Positions 55,847 through 62,843 of a stretch of 64,000 bases of DNA are shown piece by piece. This DNA comes from Micromonospora coriariae (GTDB taxonomy: Bacteria > Actinomycetota > Actinomycetes > Mycobacteriales > Micromonosporaceae). Positions within the stretch are counted from its first letter, which is position 1. Each line of letters starts with the position of its first letter. The translations under genes were made by a program, and so were the position numbers. The stretch spans positions 1,488,001 through 1,552,000 of the forward strand of contig NZ_LT607412.1 in the NCBI RefSeq assembly GCF_900091455.1, in the 5' to 3' direction. The notes beneath the pieces are model-generated. The model was not told where the DNA came from and did not search any database. It worked only from the letters and a program-made list of their open reading frames with translations.

Positions 55847-56188
55847 TCAGCTCCGTTCCAGCACCACCACCGGGATCTCCCGGTCGGTCCGGGCCTGGTA
55901 GTCGTCGTACGCCGGCCAGATGGCGGTCATCGTCGACCACATCCGGGGTTTCTCGTCGGGTGTCGCGGTGCGCGCCCGCGCGGAGAACGTCTGCGCGCCG
56001 ACCTGCACCTCGACCTGCGGCTCGGCCAGCAGGTTGAGAACCCACGCCGGGTGTTTCGCAGCGCCGCCCTGCGAGCCGACCACCAGGTAGTCGTCGCCGT
56101 CCCGGCCGTAGATCAGGGCGGTGCGGCGTCGCTTGCCGCTGTGCCGGCCCCGGGTCGTCAGCAGGAGCGTGTAGACCCCGCCGGTCAG
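55847..56188 (-). pseudogene. 5'-truncated deazaflavin (F420)-dependent nitroreductase family gene
   Basis: The frame encodes the C-terminal three quarters of a DUF385/Ddn-type protein: LLLTTRGRHSGKRRRTALIYG, SQGGAAKHPAWVLNL and TDREIPVVVLERS. The first 25-40 residues normal for the family are missing: upstream the frame runs into the 3' end of the next gene and has no ATG, GTG or TTG until GTG 56083, which is inside the conserved domain. The only early option is a CTG at 56188 that overlaps the neighbour's TGA. I read it as a remnant, or less likely a CTG-started, coupled gene of 113 residues. Confidence 0.6.
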
Positions 56189-57150
56189 CGCACCGCCACG
56201 GCCTGGAGGCCGACGTTCCCGCAGTGCTCGGTGAAGACCTTCTCGACGGTCCAGGTCAGCACCAGCCGGGCGCCCTTCGGCAGCTTGAACCGGATGGTGA
56301 ACTGTGCGCTCTGGCTGGTGTACGGGTCCTCCAGCCGGGCGGTGCGGACCGGTCCGCCGGTGGACAGCCGGGCCTCCAGCCGGCCGCGGGCCATCCAGGT
56401 CCCGGCGTAGAGCTGGACGACGCGCGGCTCGCCGCTGCCGGCGACGGCGAGGCTGAACCCACTGCCGGTGCCGCAGGTGTAGACACCGTTGGGGCTGCCG
56501 CGCACCGAGCGCTCCGACGTGCCGTCCCGCCAGCTGACGACCTCCTGGTTGCCGTCCCAGCCGACCCGGGTGCCGGTGCCACCCGCGTCGATGATCTCTC
56601 CGGAGCCGGCGCGCTTACGGACCGTCGACTTGCCGCTGTGCAGTCCCCAGTGCATCCAGTCCCGGGTGCCCACGGCGGTGAGGTCGATCTCAGCGGGCAC
56701 CTCCGCGCGGCTCACCGACAGCACCGGCGCTGACGGGGACGGCGGCGGCGGGGCCGGTGAGCTGACCGACGGCGTCGGGTCGGGCGAGGGCGGACGCTGC
56801 CGAGGACGCAGGTTGGGTTCCGCCGGCCCGGCCTCGCTGGTGCGTCCTCCCGCGCCCGGGAAGCCGGTGGGGCGGGTGGCCCCGGCGGGCACGCCGCCAG
56901 GACGGCCCGCCTGATCGTCGCCGGACTCCGGGCCGGACCGGGTGCCGAGGTACGAGACGAGCCCCACCAGGCAGACGAGCACGGCGAGCCCCTCCACCAC
57001 CCAGCGCCGCCGCTTCCGGGCGCGGGTGAGTCGGCGCAGTGTGCTGCGGGTATGCCCGGTGATGCCGGCGCGCGGCCGGTGCCTCGCCGGTCCGTCGGAC
57101 GGCTCGTCCCCGCCCCCCGGATCCGCCCGCGTGCGGTCTTCGTCCGCCAC
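56185..57150 (-). CDS. Membrane-anchored protein with secreted C-terminal beta domain, unknown
   Basis: 321 residues if starting at GTG 57150 with GGAGG 5 nt before it; ATG 57231 would give 348. A basic stretch (RARKRRRW) precedes a single membrane segment about residues 50-72 (VEGLAVLVCLVGLVSYLG), then a Pro/Ser-rich spacer to about 150, and an extracellular domain with WMHWGLHSGKSTVRK, TCGTGSGFSLAVAG and FRFKLPKG-like strands (FTIRFKLPKG). No catalytic motif recognised. Its stop overlaps the start of the nitroreductase remnant. Confidence 0.75.
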   Translation of the reverse strand: MADEDRTRADPGGGDEPSDGPARHRPRAGITGHTRSTLRRLTRARKRRRWVVEGLAVLVCLVGLVSYLGTRSGPESGDDQAGRPGGVPAGATRPTGFPGAGGRTSEAGPAEPNLRPRQRPPSPDPTPSVSSPAPPPPSPSAPVLSVSRAEVPAEIDLTAVGTRDWMHWGLHSGKSTVRKRAGSGEIIDAGGTGTRVGWDGNQEVVSWRDGTSERSVRGSPNGVYTCGTGSGFSLAVAGSGEPRVVQLYAGTWMARGRLEARLSTGGPVRTARLEDPYTSQSAQFTIRFKLPKGARLVLTWTVEKVFTEHCGNVGLQAVAVR

Positions 57151-57339
57151 CGACCCCTCCACCTCCACCGCGCGGCCGCCATCGAGCGTCGCGGATCGCA
57201 CCGTCCACTGTGGGCCGTTTTGCGCTCGCATCCGGCGTGGACGACACGCTAGATCCGGACGGGCCGGCGTGTCCAGTCCGGAACCGGACGGTATCGGACA
57301 GCCCGGCCGTGACCCCGGTCGATCCGGACCGCGCTCGCG

Positions 57340-57933
57340 TCAGCCGATCCGGAAGCCCAGCGCCTGCGCGATGACCACGGCCTGCTCGGCGTCGACGAGA
57401 GCACCGGCTCGCTCGACGACCGTCGGGTCGAGCGCGGTCAGGTCGCTGCCGCGCAGGTCGGCGTCGCCGAGCCGGGAACTGTGCAGCTGCGCGCCGGAGA
57501 GGTCGACACCGGTCACGGTGGCGCCGGTGAGGTTGGCACCGGACAGATCCACCTCGCGCATCCGCACGTCGGTCAGCCGGACGCCGCGCAGGTCGGCGCC
57601 GGGCAACGCGACGAACGACCAGTCGCCGCCGGCCACCGTCAACGGGCGCAGGTCACACTGGGTGAAGGTGCTGCCGACCAGCTTGCAGCCGGTGAACTCG
57701 GCCTCGAAGAAGTTGCACCGCTTGAACACGCAGCGGGTGAAGGCGGAGTCGACGTGCCGGGAGGCGTTGAACAGCACGTTGCCGAACGTGCAGCCGGTGA
57801 AGACCGCGCCGCGACTCACCGCCTCGGTCAGGTCCACGTGGAAGAACTCGCAGCCCACGAAGTGCCGGTCGGTCAACTCCTCGCCGTACCAGTCCTCGTG
57901 GCGGAAGGTCACGTCCTCGGTCAGCTCCGGCAT
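57340..57933 (-). CDS. Pentapeptide repeat protein
   Basis: 197 residues of A(D/N)LXX-type repeats: GCEFFHVDL, GCTFGNVLF, RCVFKRCNFFEAEFTGCKL, LPGADLRGVRL, LSGANLTGATVTGVDLSGAQL and DADLRGSDL, folding into a right-handed quadrilateral beta-helix. Some relatives mimic DNA and protect gyrase; no resistance role can be assigned here. The central GGDWSFVALPGADLR interrupts two solenoids. Stand-alone gene. Confidence 0.9.
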   Translation of the reverse strand: MPELTEDVTFRHEDWYGEELTDRHFVGCEFFHVDLTEAVSRGAVFTGCTFGNVLFNASRHVDSAFTRCVFKRCNFFEAEFTGCKLVGSTFTQCDLRPLTVAGGDWSFVALPGADLRGVRLTDVRMREVDLSGANLTGATVTGVDLSGAQLHSSRLGDADLRGSDLTALDPTVVERAGALVDAEQAVVIAQALGFRIG

Positions 57934-58004
57934 CCGGCAAGGCTAGTGCGAGCCGCCGACAGCCCGCCGGCGGCAGCCCCTTCCGGTATCGGCGTACCGG
58001 CTAG

Positions 58005-58017
58005 TAGGTTCGGCGGC
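58005..58017 (+). promoter_or_regulatory. Leaderless -10 box for the serine hydrolase gene
   Basis: TAGGTT (58005-58010) precedes GTG 58018 by 7 nt; no ribosome site seen. Confidence 0.4.
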
Positions 58018-59250
58018 GTGAGCGTGGCGCGGAGCAAGGACCCGGATCAGATCGGCTTCGACCCGGCGCGGCTGACCCGGATCGACGAGCACTTCGGCAG
58101 GTACGTCGACGACGGCCGGCTGGCAGGCTGGCAGGTGGTGGTCACCCGCCGCGGCGAGGTGGCGCACTCCTCCACGTACGGGCTGCGGGACCGGGAGTCG
58201 GGCGCTCCGGTCGAGGCCGACACGCTCTGGCGGATCTACTCGATGACCAAGCCGGTCACCTCGGTCGCGGCGATGATGCTGTGGGAGGAGGGCCGCTTCG
58301 AGCTGACCGACGAGATCAGCCGCTGGTTGCCGGAGTTCGCCGACCTGCGGGTCTACTCGAAGGGGTCGACGCTCAAGCCGTACACCGTGCCGGCGGTCGA
58401 GCCGATCCGGGTCTGGCACCTGCTCACCCACACCGCCGGCCTGACGTACGGCTTCATGCAGACCTCAGTGGTCGACGGGCTCTACCGGGCGGCCGGCTAC
58501 GACCTGTACCCGCCGGCGGACGTCGATCTGGCCGGCGCCTGCGCGGCCTTCGGCGAGCTGCCGCTGCTGTTCCAACCGGGCACCGCGTGGGGCTACTCGG
58601 TCGCCACCGACGTGCTCGGCCGGCTGGTCGAGGTGGTCTCCGGGCAGAGCCTCGACGCGTTCTTCGCCGACCGGATCTTCGGCCCGCTGGGCATGACCGA
58701 CAGCCGATGGTGGGTCGAGGGCGACGAGGCCGAGCGTCTGGCCGCGCTCTACGTCCCCGAGCCGCGCAGCGGCCGGGCGGTCCGCTACGACAGCCTCGGC
58801 TCGCTGGCCTACCGCAAACCCGCACTGTTCTCCGGTGGCGGCGGCCTGATCTCCAGCGCCGCCGACTACCACCGATTCACCCAGCTGCTGCTGCGCGGCG
58901 GCGAGTTGGACGGGGTACGCCTGCTCGGGCCGCGCACGGTGCGCTTCATGACCCGCAACCACCTGCCGGGGGGTCAGGACCTGGGCACCCTGTCCACCGG
59001 CGGCTTCGCCGAGACGACCCTGGACGGGATCGGCTTCGGCCTCGGCTTCGCGGTGGTCGACGACCCGATTCCCAGCCGGGTGCCGAGCAACGTCGGCGAG
59101 TACTACTGGGGTGGGGTGGCCAGCACCGCGTTCTGGGTGGACCCGGCCGAGGAGATCACCGCGCTTCTCTTCACCCAGCTGATGCCGTCGAGCACGTACC
59201 CGCTGCGCTCCCAGCTGCGCCAGCTCGTCTACGCCGCCCTGGTCGACTGA
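58018..59250 (+). CDS. Serine hydrolase, class C beta-lactamase/EstB-like
   Basis: 410 residues, no signal peptide. Catalytic SxxK is in IYSMTKPVTS near residue 77 and the tyrosine motif in WGYSVATDVLG. The C-terminal region has FGLGFAVVDDP and YYWGGVASTAFWVDP where the KTG-like element of this family lies. Intracellular members are esterases or carboxylesterases acting on ester side chains, and are not antibiotic hydrolases. Alone; followed 52 bp later by the SDR gene. Confidence 0.88.
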   Translation: MSVARSKDPDQIGFDPARLTRIDEHFGRYVDDGRLAGWQVVVTRRGEVAHSSTYGLRDRESGAPVEADTLWRIYSMTKPVTSVAAMMLWEEGRFELTDEISRWLPEFADLRVYSKGSTLKPYTVPAVEPIRVWHLLTHTAGLTYGFMQTSVVDGLYRAAGYDLYPPADVDLAGACAAFGELPLLFQPGTAWGYSVATDVLGRLVEVVSGQSLDAFFADRIFGPLGMTDSRWWVEGDEAERLAALYVPEPRSGRAVRYDSLGSLAYRKPALFSGGGGLISSAADYHRFTQLLLRGGELDGVRLLGPRTVRFMTRNHLPGGQDLGTLSTGGFAETTLDGIGFGLGFAVVDDPIPSRVPSNVGEYYWGGVASTAFWVDPAEEITALLFTQLMPSSTYPLRSQLRQLVYAALVD

Positions 59251-59290
59251 CGGGATCGTCGTTCCACCGACGGGCGGCGGGCCCAGTCCC

Positions 59291-59302
59291 TAGCCTGGGC
59301 TG
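59291..59302 (+). promoter_or_regulatory. Leaderless -10 box for the NAD(P)-binding protein gene
   Basis: TAGCCT (59291-59296) lies 6 nt before GTG 59303. Confidence 0.4.
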
Positions 59303-59944
59303 GTGAGCACCATCGTCGTGTTTGGCGCGGGCGGCACCGCCGGGTCGCGGATCACCGCCGAGGCGATCGACCGGGGGCACCGGGTGATCGCCGCCGTGCG
59401 CCGCCCGGAGGCCACCTCGTACCTGCCCGCCGGGGTGCGGACGGTCACCGGCGACGCGACCAGCGAGCAGAGCGTGCGGGAGCTGGCGCCGGACGCGGAC
59501 GCGCTGGTCGTGGCCATCGGCGGCGGCGAACGCGAGCTGTGGCGGGACGCGGCGGAGAATTTGGTGACCACGCTGCGCGGGATGCCGGCGGCGCCGCGGA
59601 TCATCCACGTGGGCGGCGGATCGACCCTGCTCACCCCACGTGGCACCCGCATCCTGGACGAGCCGGACTTCCCGGCGCAGTATCGGGACTCGGCGCTGGG
59701 TCAGGCTGACGCCCTCGACTACTACCGCACCGCCGCCGACGGGGTGAGCTGGACGTACGTCTCGCCGCCCCCGCTGGAGTTCCACCCCGGCGAGCGCACC
59801 GGGCACTACCGCACCGGCACCGACCAGCCGGTCACCGACGACCAGGGCCGTTCGGTCTTGACGTACGAGGACCTGGCGGTGGCGATCGTCGACGAGATCG
59901 AGCAGCCGCGACACCAGAACGCCCGCTTCACCGCCGCGTACTGA
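59303..59944 (+). CDS. NAD(P)-binding atypical SDR (NmrA/BVR-B-like)
   Basis: 213 residues. Rossmann start IVVFGAGGTAGSRITAEAIDRGH and a mid-domain VVAIGGGERELW, with the late SWTYVSPPPLEFHPGERTG typical of flavin-reductase-like or NmrA-type proteins that bind NAD(P)H without the usual Tyr-x3-Lys. Likely a redox sensor or reductase. 21 bp before a convergent FMN/F420 oxidoreductase. Confidence 0.87.
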   Translation: MSTIVVFGAGGTAGSRITAEAIDRGHRVIAAVRRPEATSYLPAGVRTVTGDATSEQSVRELAPDADALVVAIGGGERELWRDAAENLVTTLRGMPAAPRIIHVGGGSTLLTPRGTRILDEPDFPAQYRDSALGQADALDYYRTAADGVSWTYVSPPPLEFHPGERTGHYRTGTDQPVTDDQGRSVLTYEDLAVAIVDEIEQPRHQNARFTAAY

Positions 59945-59965
59945 CCCGGGGCGGGCCGGTCGCGG

Positions 59966-60430
59966 TCAGTCGGCGAGCCGGGCGGGGAAACCGCCGGTGG
60001 CGATCGGGCCCCAGGAGTCGATGGTGACCCGGATCAGCGACTTGCCCTGGCGCACCATCGCCGCCCGGTAGTCGTCCCAGTCCGGGTGCTCGCCGGAGAT
60101 GCTGCGGAAGTACTCGACCAGCGGCTCCAAGGCCTCGGGCAGGTCCAGCACCTCGGCGGTGCCGTCGAGCTGCACCCAGGGCCCGTTCCAGTCGTCGGAC
60201 AGCACGCAGGCCGAGACCCGCGGGTCGCGGCGGATGTTTGTCACCTTGGCCCGCTCGGGGTAGGTGGAGACGACCAGCCGGCCCTGGCCGTCCACGCCCG
60301 CGGAGACCGGGGAGGACTGGGGGCGACCGTCCGCCCGGGTGGTCATCAGCACAACGCGGTGTCGCGGCCGGAGAAAGTCGAGCAGGGTGTCCCGGTCGAC
60401 CCGGGTGTTCTTCGCGATGCTGCGCGCCAT
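59966..60430 (-). CDS. PPOX-class F420-dependent oxidoreductase
   Basis: 154 residues from ATG 60430, behind GGAAGG. Split-barrel flavin fold with LDFLRPRHRVVLMTTRADGRPQSSPV and VVSTYPERAKVTNIRRDPRVS. The family uses F420 or FMN to reduce quinones, biliverdin or bilirubin-like molecules. Substrate not inferable; gene stands between the SDR and the caspase-like gene. Confidence 0.88.
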   Translation of the reverse strand: MARSIAKNTRVDRDTLLDFLRPRHRVVLMTTRADGRPQSSPVSAGVDGQGRLVVSTYPERAKVTNIRRDPRVSACVLSDDWNGPWVQLDGTAEVLDLPEALEPLVEYFRSISGEHPDWDDYRAAMVRQGKSLIRVTIDSWGPIATGGFPARLAD

Positions 60431-60458
60431 CACTCCTTCCTACCAGGGCGACCGCGCG

Positions 60459-61094
60459 TCAGCTGGGTCGGGCCGCGCGGTGCACCGCCTGGGCCGGCAC
60501 CCGGGGCCGACCGGCGGGGCGCCAGGCCCGGCCGTTGGCGTAGATCACCCGGAAACCGAGGTACGAGGCGAGCGGCGCCCAGTGCGCCGAGCCCATCCGC
60601 AGTTCGGCGGCATTGTGCCGCTGACCGTTGGCCAGCACGTCGAGCAGCACGGTTTCGAAAGCGGCCGATTCGACCCAGTCGACTTCGCGGGTGAAACCGC
60701 AGATCAGGGCGGCTCCGGTGACTTCCAGGAACTCGCGCAGCACCGTGTCGGAGGCGCGCAGCACGGAGCAACTGCCGAAATAGAGCCGCCGCCCCTCGCA
60801 GCGGCCCGCCATCAACTCGGCCACCTCGTTCAACTCCACGGACTGCCAGTCGGTGAGGCAGAGCCGGCTCGGCTCGCCGTGCATGGCAAAGAAGCCGACC
60901 CGGTGGTCGGCGTACTGCTTGAGCAGCCAGCGGTCCAGGAAGTAGAAGAGCTCGTCGCGGGTGGCGGCGTCCTTGTGGATGAACCGGATCTTTCCGAGCC
61001 GTTCCAGCAATTCCAGGGTGGGCAGCACGGAACCCCGCTCGTTGAGGTCCCGGTGCCACTGACCCTCGACACAGAAGACGCCACCGCGTGCCAC
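60459..61094 (-). CDS. Solitary caspase-fold-like protein (possible clan CD peptidase), unknown
   Basis: 211 residues from GTG 61094 with GGAGG 5 nt upstream. Reads as a compact alpha/beta protein: FCVEGQW at the start, then GFFAMHGEPSRLCL (about residue 80) and RRLYFGSCSVLRAS (about residue 110). A His-Gly followed about 33 residues later by a hydrophobic strand ending Gly-Ser-Cys is the dyad layout of caspases and CHAT proteases. No partner domains are attached. The last 15 residues are basic. Recognition of the fold is inference; no family name is certain (it may correspond to a DUF6642-type family). Confidence 0.6.
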   Translation of the reverse strand: MARGGVFCVEGQWHRDLNERGSVLPTLELLERLGKIRFIHKDAATRDELFYFLDRWLLKQYADHRVGFFAMHGEPSRLCLTDWQSVELNEVAELMAGRCEGRRLYFGSCSVLRASDTVLREFLEVTGAALICGFTREVDWVESAAFETVLLDVLANGQRHNAAELRMGSAHWAPLASYLGFRVIYANGRAWRPAGRPRVPAQAVHRAARPS

Positions 61095-61308
61095 ATGCAC
61101 CTCCGCCAGTCCGCCGCCCGAGGCTGACGGTACCGGCCGCCAAGGGCCGAGGAACATCACCCTCGGTGTGACTGATTGCGACGTTCGGTGTGGTTGCCCA
61201 TGGCCGGGGTGATCGGGGGTGAATGGCTGTTTCGCAAATCAGTCGAATTCCCAGGCGATACCCAGGCAAGGCCAATCGTGAGGACAATTCTCGTTAATTG
61301 CCGCCAAC

Positions 61309-61324
61309 CGCACTGATCAGTGCG
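61309..61324. promoter_or_regulatory. 16-bp perfect palindrome upstream of the M15 peptidase
   Basis: CGCACTGATCAGTGCG is a perfect dyad, 76 bp before the GTG start. The 300 bp between the caspase-like gene and this start is AT-richer and holds no gene; the dyad is a candidate operator. Confidence 0.45.
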
Positions 61325-61399
61325 AGGGTGGAAATCACGGGACGTCCCGGTCGATGTCCCGGAGCCCACCCCATTCGCTCTCCTATCGGGAGGACTTCT

Positions 61400-62188
61400 G
61401 TGCGCGTAAACACCTTGAAGCGAGCTGCCGTCGCATTCGCCCTGGCGTTGCCCGGGGCCGCGATCGCCTCGGTGATCGCCGCGCCCGCGGCGCACGCGGA
61501 CGGCTGCTACACGTGGGACCGCACCCTGTCCCAGGGCCGCTCGGGCAGCGACGTCCGCCAGTTGCAGATCCGGGTGGCCGGTTGGGCCGGGTACCGGGAC
61601 ATCGTCGAGAACGACGGCATCTACGGACCGAAGACCGCCGCCGCGGTCAAGCGGTTCCAGCAGGCGTACGGGCTGCGCGCCGACGGGATCGCCGGCCCGC
61701 AGACCTTCGCCAAGCTGTACCAGCTCCAGGACAACGACTGCACGCCCGCGCACTTCAGCTACAAGGAACTCGACAACGGGTGCGGCGGGAGCGGGTGGAG
61801 CGGCGGTCCGCTGTCGGCGAGCCAGACCAAGCAGAACGCGCTGCGCACCATGTGGAAGCTGGAGGCGCTGCGCAAGGGCCTCGGCGACAAGCCGCTCTAC
61901 GTCTCCAGCGGGTTCCGCAGCCGTGGCTGCAACAAGCAGGTCGGCGGCGCGTCGGACAGCCAGCACCTGTACGGCACCGCGGCCGACGTCACCTCGCGGA
62001 CGTCGTCGCTGTGCCAGGTCGCCCGCAACGCGCGCAACAACGGCTTCAGCGGACTCTACGGGCCGGGCTACCCCGACCACGACGACCACGTGCACGTCGA
62101 CTCGCGGCGGGAGAACAACAGCGACAACAGCTCGAACACGACGAGCTGGTCCGCGCCGGACTGCGGGATCGGGGGCGGCAACGACTGA
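61400..62188 (+). CDS. Secreted D,D-carboxypeptidase (M15) with peptidoglycan-binding domain
   Basis: 262 residues from GTG 61400 behind GGAGG (6 nt). Signal peptide about 1-34 (AHAD), a PG_binding_1 domain (about 55-110, GIYGPKTAAAVKRFQ), and a zinc peptidase of the M15_3 type with SSGFRSRGCN, SQHLYGTAADV and DDHVHVD supplying the His/Asp ligands. It trims or cleaves peptidoglycan stem peptides. Followed by a convergent copy of the CRND-family gene. Confidence 0.93.
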   Translation: MRVNTLKRAAVAFALALPGAAIASVIAAPAAHADGCYTWDRTLSQGRSGSDVRQLQIRVAGWAGYRDIVENDGIYGPKTAAAVKRFQQAYGLRADGIAGPQTFAKLYQLQDNDCTPAHFSYKELDNGCGGSGWSGGPLSASQTKQNALRTMWKLEALRKGLGDKPLYVSSGFRSRGCNKQVGGASDSQHLYGTAADVTSRTSSLCQVARNARNNGFSGLYGPGYPDHDDHVHVDSRRENNSDNSSNTTSWSAPDCGIGGGND

Positions 62189-62205
62189 GGCTCGGACAGC
62201 GTGAC

Positions 62206-62245
62206 GCCGGCCCGGCGCGGGTGGGGAACCTCGCGTCGGGCCGGC
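62206..62245. terminator. Hairpin between M15 gene and copy B
   Basis: GCCGGCCCG (62206-62214) and 62237-62245 pair perfectly with a 22-nt GC-rich inner loop; it separates two convergent genes. Confidence 0.5.
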
Positions 62246-62287
62246 ATCGTGTCGCCCCGGGTCGGGCGGGCGTGGGGTAGCGCCGCT

Positions 62288-62755
62288 TCAGCTCGCCCGG
62301 GGCCAGCGCGGCGCGGTGATGGGGGGAGTCACCGGCCGGCCGGGAGTGGTGGGTCGTACTCCGGGTGGGACGACCCGCGCGGCCGGGTGCCGCGCGGTCA
62401 GCCCGTTGGTACGCGCGGCCTGGGCCGAGTAACCGGCGGGACGGGCGGCGGACGGCCCGGTCGCGGTGAACGGGAAGGGCACGTGCACGAAGGGGTTGCC
62501 GTGCCGGATCAACGCCTCGATCTGTCGCTCGTTGAGCCCGTGTGTCTCGAGCACCCGCCGCCCCCAACGGTGCAGCCGGCAGGGGTAGGAGGCGCCGTCG
62601 TTGCGGCACAGTGGCCCGGTGGGCCACTCCTCGGCGGTGTGCACGACCACCGCCCGGACCGCGAGCCGGACATCCTCGGGCGTCAGCGGTGCCGGCAGCG
62701 GCACCTCACCCAGTACCTGATCGATGGGATCCGTCGACTGCTCACCAACTCGCAC
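62288..62755 (-). CDS. Small protein of unknown function, CRND...PCRLHRWG family (copy B)
   Basis: 155 residues from GTG 62755 with GGGAGG 6 nt upstream. Core equals that of copy A: VPLPAPLTPEDVRLAVRAVV, CRNDGASYPCRLHRWGRRV and GLNERQIEALIRHGNP. An additional Pro/Ala/Arg-rich tail of about 70 residues follows the core. Like copy A, it is convergent to a secreted D,D-carboxypeptidase gene. Function unknown. Confidence 0.75.
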   Translation of the reverse strand: MRVGEQSTDPIDQVLGEVPLPAPLTPEDVRLAVRAVVVHTAEEWPTGPLCRNDGASYPCRLHRWGRRVLETHGLNERQIEALIRHGNPFVHVPFPFTATGPSAARPAGYSAQAARTNGLTARHPAARVVPPGVRPTTPGRPVTPPITAPRWPRAS

Positions 62756-62843
62756 GGCAGGCCTCCCGCAGTTCGGCAGCGATACGGCGGACCAGCCGCA
62801 TCGACATCCTCGGCCAGTGGTACGGCCCACACCGGACGAAAGT

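Noticed and set aside
57340..57933. Quinolone-resistance (Qnr-like) role for the pentapeptide protein
   Set aside because: Repeat pattern alone does not show gyrase interaction, and there is no resistance context.
58018..59250. Antibiotic beta-lactamase
   Set aside because: No signal peptide and the motifs fit cytoplasmic EstB-like esterases better than secreted beta-lactamases.
61095..61399. Possible ydaO-type c-di-AMP riboswitch before a cell-wall hydrolase
   Set aside because: Wall peptidase genes in actinomycetes often carry one, but I could not match its conserved core segments here; only the palindrome at 61309-61324 stands out.
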